64,000 nucleotides of DNA from Helicoverpa zea (Eukaryota; Arthropoda; Insecta; Lepidoptera; Noctuidae). Position 1 is the first letter of the stretch. Every line of letters starts with the position of its first letter. The DNA is taken from contig NC_061467.1 in NCBI RefSeq assembly GCF_022581195.2, positions 6,510,001-6,574,000 of the forward strand, given 5' to 3'. The notes beneath the pieces are model-generated. The model saw only the letters and a list, made by a program, of their open reading frames with translations, searched no databases and had not been told where the DNA came from. Positions 1 to 11,000 of this stretch are shown in pieces. Made by a program: the position numbers and the translations under genes.

Positions 1-476
1 CACTAAGATAATTCATTTAAGGAAAGATAAATTGAAATTATTTTCTTTTCATATCGCAAATTTGATTAACCTTCGTAAGGAAGCACCTTTAAATTGAAGA
101 TCAAAAGATACGGTGGAAAGGACCATGATAGGTACCTAATCGATTGTCAATTATATAATAATAGAAAGTTTCCAATACTTCTGACTGATACTTTTATCGA
201 TTTATATAAATGTGACCTTGACTTTGAAGCATGTCAGTTCAATATGTAAGGACACTCTCATGTAATTAATCTAAAGTAACGGTTTGAAAAAAGGTGGAAA
301 AAGAATAGAAGTCAGAAGTAGGTTTCCGGTGATGGAATTATTATAATTTATACTTTTTAGTGACTAAGGAACCCATTTTCTGTTCGAGCAGTAGAGCTTG
401 ATCATTGTCGAGTCCTTTATATACAACTCAATATTAAGCGTGTTAAAGACATTTTAACAATAAGTATATAGTTTTA
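1..476. other. AT-rich stretch, nothing recognised
   Basis: No open frame of coding character, tandem repeat or RNA gene could be recognised here. It is ordinary AT-rich non-coding sequence up to the left target duplication of the SINE. Confidence 0.5.
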
Positions 477-493
477 AGATTTTATAATAGGTA

Positions 494-766
494 AAAGGAA
501 AAAGTCGTGGTGGCTTAGAGGGCAAAGAACCAACCTTTCGAGTATGAGGGCGCGGGTTCGATTCGCATTCTTGGCACTCATTACGGGTACTCAGAAGCCA
601 GTAAGTCTGACACCAGTCTAACTAAGGGGTATTGGGTTGCCCGGGTAACTGGGTTGAGGAGGTCAGATAGGGCAGTCGCTCCTTGTAAATCACTGGTACT
701 CAGCTACATCCGCTTAGACTGGAAGCCGACCCCAACATAGTTGGGAAAAAGGCTCGGAGGACGACG
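494..766 (+). mobile_element. tRNA-derived SINE with 17-bp target duplications
   Basis: The element is flanked by identical 17-bp direct repeats, AGATTTTATAATAGGTA at 477-493 and 767-783, which I read as target-site duplications. Its 5' part has a pol III A box (TGGCTTAGAGGG, 511-522) and B box (GGTTCGATTCG, 555-565), as in a tRNA. The body has the wording of a SINE seen repeatedly in noctuid moths, including 'ggttgcccgggtaactgg' and 'ggaagccgaccccaacatag'. It encodes no protein and would be moved by a partner LINE. The perfect duplications point to a fairly recent insertion. It is not a functional tRNA gene, because the sequence after the B box does not close an acceptor stem. The moth-family recognition is from memory; boxes and duplications are read directly. 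Confidence 0.85.
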
Positions 767-1057
767 AGATTTTATAATAGGTACGAGAGAGAATCCAGCA
801 GGTCTAAATAAAACTGAAACACAGCAATACGATTACTGAAATATTTCGATAGACTATTCCTACCGAACGTTCTACTTCACTAAATCTTAATGTTTATTGA
901 AGCGGTTAAAACAGCGAAGTTACTTTCTGTACAGAGGAACGCAAAATTTCGAATACCTATAGGTGCAAATAAAACCGAATAAAACACTAGAAAAGTCATG
1001 ACTTAGAACTAAGTATTGACTGTTTGAAAAAGCATCAACAGAAAAAATGCAATCCAA

Positions 1058-1285
1058 GTACATAAGAGGAGTATGTAAGAGGTGTACACAAGAGGAGTAC
1101 ATAAGAGGAGTACATAAGAGAGTACATAAGAGAGTACATAAGAGAGTACATAAGAGGAGTACATAAGAGAGTACATAAGAGGAGTACATAGGAGGAGTAC
1201 ATAAGAGGAGTACATAAGGGGAGTACATAAGGGGAGTACATAAGAGGAGTACATAAGGGGAGTACATAAGAGGAGTACAAAAGGC
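1058..1285. repeat. Minisatellite, about 18 units of 12/13 bp
   Basis: There are about 18 head-to-tail copies of GTACATAAGAGGA (13 bp) or GTACATAAGAGA (12 bp), with variants such as GTATGTAAGAGGT, GTACACAAGAGGA and GTACATAAGGGGA. The edge units are the most diverged, as expected for an array growing from its middle. On the minus strand the array lacks stop codons in all three frames and so produces long spurious frames rich in Tyr, Leu, Cys and Thr. These are artefacts of the repeat. Confidence 0.93.
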
Positions 1286-2747
1286 AGAACATAATCAACA
1301 TCAACAGTCCGAACACTATGGCTTATATTATGCAACAGAGATTTTACTACGACTTTATAAGCAACTATCATTTTCCTAGCATTTCAATGAATAATTTCAG
1401 TTCAACCACGTATTATGAAACAGTAATTATAAGTGTACGTGTCGACTATGGTAAAATTACTAGCTACAACCGTTTGAACTAAATACGTTATTTATAAGAC
1501 GTACATATTTAATCATTAATGAATAATTTGAAATGTGGCACGCTTCGAGCTGTAGTTGTAAGTGGCACTAACTGTCTTATTATAATTACTGAACGCGTAA
1601 AATATAAAAAATTCTGTATCACTAATTTTTTGGGTTGTGATTTTAAAGTTAACATTTTAGGTTATTTTTATTCATAACCTAAAAAATGTACTAACATTTC
1701 TTTCAAATTACTCTATCTATTAATTTAAAGCAAACAAATCTTATTTTCATAATAAAAGTTGTTAGTCAAAGTGATTAATTATATATTGAAGCCCCCACAA
1801 AATCTATTTTTGCAATAAAAAAAGAAAGAATATTTTTCGTTGTTCCCAAATGTCAGGAGTCAGCCCACACTCAATAAAACCTTTAATCAAAAGCTAAAAC
1901 ACCGAAACCACGCAACAAATAACATTTAAAATTCATAATCTAATCAAGGGAACTTGAAAATTTTCCCTAAAATTTTGTATAAATTAATCGTAGACATCCT
2001 AATTAAACGCGGAAATACGTTAATAATACACTCGCCTACTAAAATGTTAATTACAAACGGTTGTTTACTCGCAGCAGATTTACAATGTAAACCGAAGTGA
2101 TGAGGTGAGACCATTATTATTCATCGCGGTGCCCAAATAACTTCCGAAGACTATGACATTTTAAAACTCACGTCCTAATTTAAAAAATGAACCATAACTA
2201 TTGTAGCTGATGTTTTAAATCAAACTTTTTAGAGAATGCATTGGGTTCTCTAGTAAGACCTCGTTAAAAAGGTATAATTGGATTTGCAGACCGCTTGAGG
2301 CAAAGTGAGCTGGTGAAATTGATGTTTTATGCGTATCAATAGACATGTGTATGTCGGTTTGATTAATATTTTAAAACAGAAAATACGTAGAAATAACTCG
2401 ACTGATATCGAAAGCAATTAAAAAATGTTGTTCAACACTATGCTTGGTAGGAATTGACTGGATTTATTCGAGACCGTCCTGTGTCGTGACTATCGGGCAC
2501 TCGAGGCAATCGAATTGCATGTACCGGTTGGATCGGGTGCCCACGATAATCCTCTACTAACAAACAAAATAACAGCAACCTTGCTCGACATAGTAAGAGA
2601 AGAGCTTCAGACGAGACAGGTAGTTGCTGACATAAATTATTAAGGATAATATAATCTTAAGCAGTTTCAAATGTGAAATTTAACCACTTTTTAGAGCCGT
2701 AAGTTGTCTAAAAAGTACAAACAATCTTGCTCGTTGCACGTTAGTTA
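1286..2747. other. AT-rich stretch, nothing recognised
   Basis: No gene or named repeat was recognised. Around 2488-2555 there is a weak imperfect hairpin (TATCGGGCACTCG against CGGGTGCCCACGATA), too short and imperfect to interpret. Confidence 0.4.
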
Positions 2748-2966
2748 AAAAAACTTTTTTACAAAAAAAATTAAACCGACTTCCAAAAACACTAAAAAGC
2801 AAAAAAAAACTAATTTTAGGTGCATCGGCCTAGAAGTCGGTGCCTTATGAATGTTACTAAGTTAATTTTGCCACCGCCTTCTAGGCCGATGCACCTAAAA
2901 TTAGTTTTTTTTTGCTTTTTAGTGTTTTTGGAAGTCGGTTTAATTTTTTTTGTAAAAAAGTTTTTT
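2748..2966. repeat. Near-perfect palindrome, 89-bp arms and 41-bp loop
   Basis: Positions 2748-2836 are repeated in reverse complement at 2878-2966; every position I checked pairs. The arms carry the motif AAACCGACTTCC at the outer part and TGCATCGGCCTAGAAG next to the loop. The loop (2837-2877) begins TCGGTGCC. The same AACCGACTTC / GAAGTCGGTT motif occurs at about 3527-3536 and at both ends of the repeat at 14383-14527, so the palindrome probably belongs to a dispersed inverted-repeat family, perhaps as one end of a non-autonomous element reaching to 3540. Confidence 0.85.
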
Positions 2967-3021
2967 ATTTACAGCTTTTCAGTGATATGAATAGTTGTCC
3001 CTATCCATATAAGTGGAAAGT

Positions 3022-3260
3022 TCTCATCAATACAAAGAATATAAGCCCAAATACGAGGTATTTTACATATTCACTTGTCGATTTTCCTCGACCTTTTCTG
3101 GTCTCCATCATCAGGTCAGCTCCAAGCCTTCAGTTTTGCAAAGGTCTCGTCAATACAAATAATATAAGCCCAAACACGAGGTAGTTTACATATTCAGTTG
3201 TCGAGTTCCCTCGACCCTCTCTGGTCTCCATCATCAGGTCAACTCCAAACCTTCACTGTT
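3022..3260 (+). repeat. Two-copy tandem duplication, 123-bp period
   Basis: The block from TCTCATCAATACAAAG (3022) recurs from TCTCGTCAATACAAAT (3145), a spacing of 123 bp. Similarity continues through AATATAAGCCCAAAYACGAGGTA and TCTGGTCTCCATCATCAGGTCA to about 3260. The copies differ at scattered bases, so the duplication is not recent. It lies inside the repeat region bounded by the palindrome at 2748 and the GAAGTCGGTT motif near 3530. Confidence 0.85.
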
Positions 3261-3540
3261 GTATAGTGTTTTTAGGCATACACCTGAGTGTCAAGTTTTT
3301 ACCCTATGTATGCCTACAACTTTCGAAGGTTGCCCTCGATTTCTTAGGGTTTCCATGATCAGATCCTGACCTGATGACTATGGGACCAACTGGCAGCTAT
3401 TCCGCGTCGAACAAAAAAAGAATCACGTAAATCGGTCTATAAACCTCGGAGTAATCGATGTACATACATAGAAAAAAAAAAAAAAAAAAACATACCGGCC
3501 GAATTGATAACCTCCTCCTTTTTGGGAAGTCGGTTAATAA
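3261..3540. repeat. Dispersed-repeat tail ending in GAAGTCGGTT
   Basis: This block contains an A-run of about 19 at 3472-3490, then CATACCGGCCGAATTGATAA, CCTCCTCC and GAAGTCGGTT. A shorter version of the same ending (CATACCGGTCAAACTGAAAA ... GAAGTCAGT) is at about 14,487-14,524, so the two belong to one dispersed family. I recall this ending as common in moth genomes but cannot name the family. Confidence 0.55.
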
Positions 3541-5595
3541 AACAATTGGATTCAGTACAACGAAACATCATTTGCTTAGGCCTTTTCCCAACTACCTCTA
3601 CATTGGGACCGGCTCCAGTCCAACCAGATGCCAGCTACTTATCTGACTGATTTATTCATTCGAGTTATCTGAGGAACCCCTATGGTTGTCAGATTATTCA
3701 TTACAACAGAAGCTAAAGATGTTCAAATGACCTACCATCTTCAAATCGAAATATTTAATCATTTTACTAGTTCCTATCACAAGGAACAATATAACAGCCT
3801 TCACCTGATATCTCATCCAATATCAGAGCAACTAATCGTGCTGGGAACTAGTGGCCCCAAGAAATATAGATAAAGTGGGTCATCGTTAACTACATTGTCT
3901 CCTGGGATTAATGATAGTGTAGTTCCCCTAAATTTCTCTCTACCTGATACGAAGCGTACCCTTCGTAAATATAGGTAAGTTAAGATATGGTAGCTGTAAA
4001 CAAAGTTTCTATAGGACCGCTTGATGGGGTAATCGCGCATAAATTAAGTGGCACTGGTTTTGGCTGGGAAGTTGTGGACAAACTTAGGTGTTTTCAAGTC
4101 TGATAGGTAGGGATTTTTATGTACTGAATTGATATTTATGACGTTATATAATTTTACATTGCCTAAAAGGTCTGTGTATTTGGATGATAATGGTTTTACC
4201 TACATGTGATTTTTCTATTGTTATTTTTCTGTAACTTAAGCTTAGTTTTACAATTCACGAACATATTGTGTACCTACAAGCCATTATGAGATTGTAGCGA
4301 AAGAGGTACTTCTAAATAATTCCTAGCTATTTTAATAAGATCACGCAGTAATGTGTTCCAATTCCTAAGAGAGCGGCGTCTAATACATTTCAAGTACGTC
4401 ATAGAAATTCCACATTGAATAGCAACACTAAACATATTTCGTAATATGTACCCCTTACACACGCATTCTGATTCGATAAAATGATTGAGAAAGTTTCCGC
4501 TACTCGCATTGGCGACATAAAACTAATTTTATTGATATTCGCCGCGTTTACTTTTACAATTTTATCCGAACCTTTGCCGTAAGTCGTAAAGCTATACAGC
4601 CCTTGACCGAAACTTTCTGCGGAATCCTTAAGCGTACCTCCCTATATCAAAAATTTACTGACTTCGGTGTCTTTTTACGAAGTTTTTTTCCTTCGGTTCG
4701 CGTCGATTTCGATCGTAAAGTAATGCTTTACGTTCGAAAGTGTTCTTGCAGGTCTAACATTTCATCGTTTTTCAAATTAAAAATTTTACCTGTTACATTA
4801 AGTTTTGGCTTTTGTTATTACTTTAGAAACTTTTATCTTAAGGTCACGTGAAAAAAATAATAATCTGAAATTCTGGGCCATTAGGACAGCTCCCCTTTTC
4901 GACGCCTTTTGTTGGCTATTGTGAGATAAGAAAGCATTGTTTTAAAGAAATTACACGGTTCGTCCGCGGTAATGTCGGGTAGCCGTGTTATTGTGTGGCT
5001 ATTTACCTGAACATGTTTTGTTTGTATCTGGATTTTCATCATGGTACAATAAAGCTATTCTCTACGGACCTTAAAATAACGTCAGCTTTTGTGTCGTTGT
5101 ATTTATAAAGTATTTTGTAAGCCCCTTAATATGTAAAATAAAATCTGTGCCTTTTGTGAGTTCACTCTTCAGTCGATATGTCCATTGTAGGGATGGAAAA
5201 TTCTCCTGTGGAAATTATCTTTTGGTGACTGAATTGGTTGAATATTATTTTAGTAGAACATGCCAGAACCTTTCCGAAAATCCCCAGGCCAGTGTTACTG
5301 ATACAATCATGTTAGACAGAGCTTAGAAGATAGATACGCTACGTTATTCATGATATTTTTTTTTCAAAATTACTCATCAACAAAGCGACGTCATCAACGT
5401 ATCAACAAAGCGAATTCATTCGGTAATCGAGTTTCTGTTGTTCATGTGAAAAATGTTGATGGGAATTACTGATGCTCAGTAAGAGCTTTCGTTTTATTAT
5501 TTTTGTTGTTTTTTTTTTTCTGTAACGTCGGATTTTGGTTGAGTATTTTGTTCAACATGTTTTTTTTTTGCTTGTGCACGAAATGTAAACTGTAG
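3541..5595. other. No recognised feature
   Basis: Only short, stop-bounded frames with no recognisable protein were seen. A small hairpin, CGTAAAG/CTTTACG, lies near 4713-4733. Nothing else could be supported. Confidence 0.4.
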
Positions 5596-5961
5596 ATCCC
5601 ACCCAAAACAAAAATGTGAAAGGCTGAAAGTTCGATGATATGGAAATCCTTCGCCTATAAAAGAAGTGAGATCTGAATAAGTACCAAGTTCCATACACAT
5701 ACCTCAGTTAAAAATAGTTACTTTTTAATGATGTTACTTGGTAAGTTTTCACACACCTTCTTATAAACCTACTAAACGCAATGAATCAAGTATTTAATTT
5801 TCTATTAAAACTTGCCAAGTAACGTTATTCAAAAGTAACTATTTTTAACTGAGGTATGTGTATGGAACTTGGTACTTATTCAGATCTCACTTCTTTTATA
5901 GGCGAAGGATTTCCATATTATCGAACTTGGCAGCCTTTCACATTTTTGTTTTGGGTGGGAT
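5596..5961. repeat. Large inverted repeat, about 154-bp arms and 57-bp loop
   Basis: The left arm (5596-5749) begins ATCCCACCCAAAACAAAAAT and the right arm (5807-5961) is its reverse complement with a handful of differences, one of them a 1-bp indel. Arms pair through CACATACCTCAGTTAAAAAT to ACTTGGTAAGTTTT. The loop (5750-5806) is AT-rich. The structure could be a foldback element or two MITE copies in opposite orientation. I see no clear target duplication and no coding sequence. Confidence 0.85.
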
Positions 5962-6159
5962 TTCATTTATTTTTGTAAGGTTGTTTATTTTATTTTTTTC
6001 TTATGATTAAGTTAGTTAAGGAAATGTCTCATTTATACTATCTTTCAGATTTTGAATGAATATGCACTATGCTTCTTACAAAGAAATGAACTAGATTAAC
6101 TAAATGGACTAGATTTACCAACTGACTGACATGACATGTTATCATATATTATGTTCGTG

Positions 6160-6600
6160 GATCAAAGTTACACATTCGTTATTTTCGAAAGTGACTCACA
6201 CTTGGCCGTTTTCAGATTTTTACTTTGACTTAATACAAACCTTTGTAACGAATTTCAGATCGGTACGACCATTCGAAGATATATTATATAAATATAGATA
6301 AATTTAGTTCGTTTTAGTTCCTTAGGGGTATAAATTTACACGGGGTATTTTACACCTTCATTATTTTGAAACCGACTCACACTTGGCCATTTTCAGATTT
6401 TTCCCTTTACCTTGACATAAAGACCTACCTCCATGCCAAATTTCAAGTCAATACGACCATTGGAAGTGGTCTAGGTTTTTGATGAGTGAGTCAGTGAATC
6501 AGTGAATCAGTGAGTCAGTCAGTGAGTGTATAGTAAAAATAGCGATTTTCTGACGTCAATATCTCAAGACCTACAATAGGTATATTAATGAAATTTTGTA
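6160..6600 (+). repeat. Dispersed repeat with GTGAGTCA-type satellite tail
   Basis: The segment CTCACACTTGGCC[G/A]TTTTCAGATTTTT appears twice, near 6200 and 6375, each followed by a CTTTGAC/CTTGACATAA block and a TACGACCATT block, so it looks like a diverged duplication. It ends in an impure microsatellite of GTGAGTCAGTGAATCA units (6484-6530) followed by TAGCGATTTTCTGACGTCAA. The wording resembles a widespread moth repeat. No protein is encoded. Confidence 0.55.
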
Positions 6601-7495
6601 TTTTAGATAAGTGAGGGGGTCTCAACAGATACTAGAAATTTGAAATGTGTAAATAAAATAGATTTTGAGTTATAGGGGGGTCGAATTTGGCCCGAAATGG
6701 TTCGTGTAATATAACCCACGGCCTGTGTGTCGCTTTTTTTGCTCGAACTTGGCGGACACACTGCCGTGTGTCTAGATTTATTTTGCAATAACATCAGCAA
6801 AATAAAGCTCAGTTTGAAACATAAAAGAGATTTTTTCTGAATAAAATAATAAGTTTTTTTTTTTATTTACACTGGCCATGGATATACGTAACAGAAAGTA
6901 ACATATTATTATTTTGTTTAGATAGACACATTCAATTCCACACAACAGTGGTGTAGCCACATCGAAAATTTACCATTGTGAGTTGAGACGGCGACAAATC
7001 CAAGTCGGATCCGATAACGAATTGGATACAGTTGCATTACCGTTCGGGGACTACACTAGTGATCCCCTATCAAATGTTACAGTTTTATCGATATTTAGAT
7101 TTACGATTACGGTTTACAATGTAATCTTGTACTCGAATGTATTGGGTTGAGAGTAAGAGGGTGTGCTGTAATTAAGAAGAGTGTTAGGGTCTTATATTAA
7201 TTTAGTTGAAGTATTATAAATCTTTGGTTTGCTTTTGATGTAATGAAGTGAATTCAATGGTTAAGTTAATGTATACTTTTTATTAGGTTTCCATTAAATA
7301 AGGTATTAAGTTATGTAGGCTAAAAGGCACTCTATTTGATTGGCTTTATTGATCGATACAACTGATTAATTTCGATATGGCATTACTTATTACAAAATAT
7401 CACTAGGCACTATCAAATTAACATTATAATAAAACATTACTTTTCCAAACATTAAAATAAAATATTACATCGAAAAAATTATAACGCAATCAAAT
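6601..7495. other. No recognised feature
   Basis: AT-rich sequence with T-runs. Short minus-strand frames lack any recognisable protein. Confidence 0.35.
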
Positions 7496-7930
7496 ATTAT
7501 TTTCTATGATATTAACGATAAATAAAGTCGATAAAACTAAATGACTTCCAATATATCGCATCACTAATCACAGCACAAGTGGCGATGCAAGCGTCTTGCG
7601 ACATGTGTGCTGTAGCGACAAGTGGCGCCGCGCGTCGTCACTCCGCGCACGACGATTGCCAAGCTTAGGGCGGCCTTACAATGACTGTTATATATTTCAC
7701 ACAATTATAAATAAATAAATTATTATTTTAAGGCATTGTGTCTAAAGTTTACAGGATATGCAAAATTATTTAAAATAATATTTCTAGTAGAGAAATAAAA
7801 TCGATAAATTACTACCGAAAATATTGAAGCACATCACTATCAGAGCATGAGTGGTAATGTCCCTATATAGCGACATAATGTGTGGTAGCTCTACAAGATA
7901 ACGTCGAAGTGTGAAAGAATATTTAAACCG
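7496..7930 (+). repeat. Possible ancient direct duplication
   Basis: Two blocks, about 7496-7660 and 7775-7920, share ordered short motifs: AAATAAARTCGATAAA, CATCACTA-TCA-AGCA, AGTGG--ATG, and GCGACAT followed by TGTG. The second block is much more AT-rich than the first, which holds a short GC-rich patch (7600-7670). The similarity was judged by eye and is weak. Confidence 0.3.
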
Positions 7931-7970
7931 TCAACCGTAATAATGTTCATCAATTATCAATGATCTTATC

Positions 7971-8030
7971 AGCGAATTGCCGTCCACTGCTGAACGTAGG
8001 CCTCCACCAACGAACGCCAACCATGGTAAA
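7971..8030 (+). repeat. Fragment of a dispersed repeat
   Basis: The 60-bp fragment containing GCGAATTGCCGTCCACTGCT and GAACGTAGGCCTCCACCAAC resembles a sequence that recurs widely in moth genomes. I recognise the wording but cannot name the parent element. No coding function is visible. Confidence 0.4.
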
Positions 8031-11000
8031 ATATTGATCAGTAATAGAGCGAAACTTTATAATTCTCATCTCATAAATGTAAATTATTATTAAAATAATA
8101 ACAAGAAAACCATTGCCCTACAAACTAAACCTACGCACAAGTGTATATTGTTTCCAAATAGTATTGTTCTCACCTGGGGCAATTGCGAAAAAGCCCCACA
8201 AGCCGATACCTAATAATAACTCCAGGAAAATGCCATATGTAGGTTAATCCCAAATAGGAAATAATATTTTCTTTTGTCAAGTTCCAGGTGAGTTATCAGC
8301 TTTTCAATAAAGCAAATAAAGTTATATTTGCGGCAAATATTTATTTTATAAGCAATATTTTTATATGAACCACAAAACGTTTATTTTAAGTACGAAATTA
8401 TACGAGGGCAAATGTTCCCCGGTCAAGAAATGTAATCGTTACTTCGTATAGGTGAGGCCCCGATATCATATTATTGGCTTATGTCCATTCACCATTATCA
8501 TATATACTGTTTTATCTCTTTCTTAGTCGCTTCTTAGACCGGTCCTACCTACAATAAAATATTGTGCAATTTAAATGTTCTATATAAACCATTGCGCAAT
8601 CTTAAATTAATCCTAAACGTAAAAACACAATTTCATAATATTGCGCCATTATATTGACATAGGCACATATTATAAAAGAGCAAAATCAAAGTCAGAAGGG
8701 AAAAGGGCAAAATCAAACACGGGATACATTTTAATCGATAAATTAACAATTAAGTTACAGAGACCAATGTTTACACTATTGCACGTTCGACGGTGACAAG
8801 CAAACTGAGTAAAATTCAAAAATTGACAACTGACGCTCAATGTCATGACAAATTTGACACATGACAGACATGACATTAGGGATGAACGATTAATAGAATG
8901 TTAGGATCGATATGCTTATAGATACCAACTTAACGCTGAATATAAAACTATAACCCTTAAACATAATGCATGTTACAATATACCTTACATTACATAACAG
9001 TGTACAACCAGCTTTATTCTACAGCGTGTTCTAACAACAACACCGCGACTATTGGTATCACAAGAGCTTCCAATGTAACGTGTATCAGTACTGAAGAAGA
9101 TTTATCACTAGCTTTTATGTTTATATGGAAGGCAAGGGAGGCGCCTTACCGTCTGAGCTCACACTTATTACTTGATTATGTTTAACTCAATATTTCATAC
9201 TTATATTGTAAAGCTGAATAGTTTATTTGTTTGGACGCTGTTACCTCAAAAATTAGTGAATGGATTGGGAAATTCTTTCAGTGTTAGAAAACCCATTTAT
9301 TGAGGGAGGCTGTAGGCAGCTTTTTATCTGTACCGTGGAAGTACCTAGTTCTGTGTCCGCCTATTCTTTGCTATTCCCTATGGGGTTAATATTATTACTT
9401 AATGCTATCTGCCCCTCTGATACTGACTATATTGTTAGCTGCCAGTTGTTACATAGGGCAGCAGAAGGAGTGACCATAGACGCACCGCCATTCAGCCTTG
9501 GGCTATTATTTTCCCGAACGTCATTGTGACATATTATGGTTTGACAGACAGTACGATTTAGCCGCGCTTTTTATTAATTTTAATTAATTTTTATATTAAA
9601 ACTATTACTTGTTTTTTATATAAACCTGCGTCTGATTCCTAAAAATATTACAAACAACATATGAAATGCAATAAAGATAGTAAGTACATTTGAACGAACT
9701 TCAAATTACTTCTTATCAATCAAACTACCTACCACTAACTTCCCACTAGCTATTAAAATCTACCCACAAACTGCTAACGACTTAAACAGCTACATTGCTC
9801 GCACATTCTCAAATATCTATCTAGACCCACTATACCCTCCTTACTGGAAATGGCAGCAATCGGGGGTACCGTCTGCCTAATAACAGTTACGCAGAAAGGA
9901 AGTGGCTTCAAAGCGTCGCCCTTATGTCATTGTGTTCGTAACAAGAAGTTACGAAGTAACTTTGTAACTAGCGACCAACTCCGGGAAATTGGGTGAAGTG
10001 TACCCACTCTGTTAATGTTCATAGTTCTGTGTGCAATATTTTTGTGTTGTGTGCCATGTAGTTTGCGGTCAATTGTTTTTATGAAAAGAGTGTCATGTCA
10101 TTTGGTTTAAAGTTTGTGATTGGTGTGGCGTGGTATTAACCCACGCTGACTGGTGATTGAACGCTAAACACATTATAAATTGAGAATTACAGACAATCTT
10201 CACTTTTAAATTCGTTTTATTCAGATATTTAATTTTATGTTATGTTCTATTATAACTACTTTCATAATAGGTATCAAATACGTGAATAATATTATTCTAT
10301 CAATAACGTAAATGACCCTGTTAATCAGTGTAAGATTTCATGCTTAAGGCGTTGAGTGCGGTGTTTAATATTGATTTTGACTATCGATAAGTTTCATAAT
10401 ATTTTACCATAACTATAAAATTCTCCTCCTAATTTGTGTTTTGTGACAGAGTTTTCAAGGTCCCAGAAATGGTACAAGTAGATAATTTGATCCAACTGAC
10501 TGCTGAGTAACCATAGCGAGGCTAGAAAAAAAAACTATTTGTGATTTGGTATTGTCTTAAATAAAACAAAACTCTGGAAGCCGACAGATAAGGCTTTATA
10601 CAATAATAGTGATCTTGAGTTAATAACTTCAGCTTGAAATACTCAGATCTATTTCTTTGATCTGAGTTAAAATATAAACCTGTATCTTAGTGGCAGACTT
10701 CGTACATAAAAATATGTAACATTCCAATGAATTTGACAAGGTCTATCATCCTGAGTCCCTATGCTCTTTATAAAAGACAATATTAAAGTTGTTAGTTCAC
10801 TGCACTATGCCCCATTCAAGTATCTTCGTACATCGACGTTTCGACGCCTCACGCCGCCGCAACGTAGGCACCAACATATCACACGTATTCAGAAGAGAAG
10901 TGCTAAGTACTTCGCAAAGTTTCGCCCCCCGGGAGTCGGTCCTAGTTGATAATCATAACGAACGTCTTAAAGGAATTACTCAATTAGCAAGCGCGCTCGA

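Noticed and set aside
500..600. Possible tRNA gene
   Set aside because: A and B boxes are present, but no acceptor stem closes after the T arm, and the unit is flanked by target duplications together with a non-tRNA body, so it is a SINE.
1058..1285. Possible CRISPR-like array
   Set aside because: Units are contiguous with no spacers, and the host is an insect.
920..1371. Three overlapping minus-strand frames of 93-120 residues rich in Tyr, Leu and Cys
   Set aside because: They are translations of the 12/13-bp minisatellite in all three frames, with no unique coding sequence.
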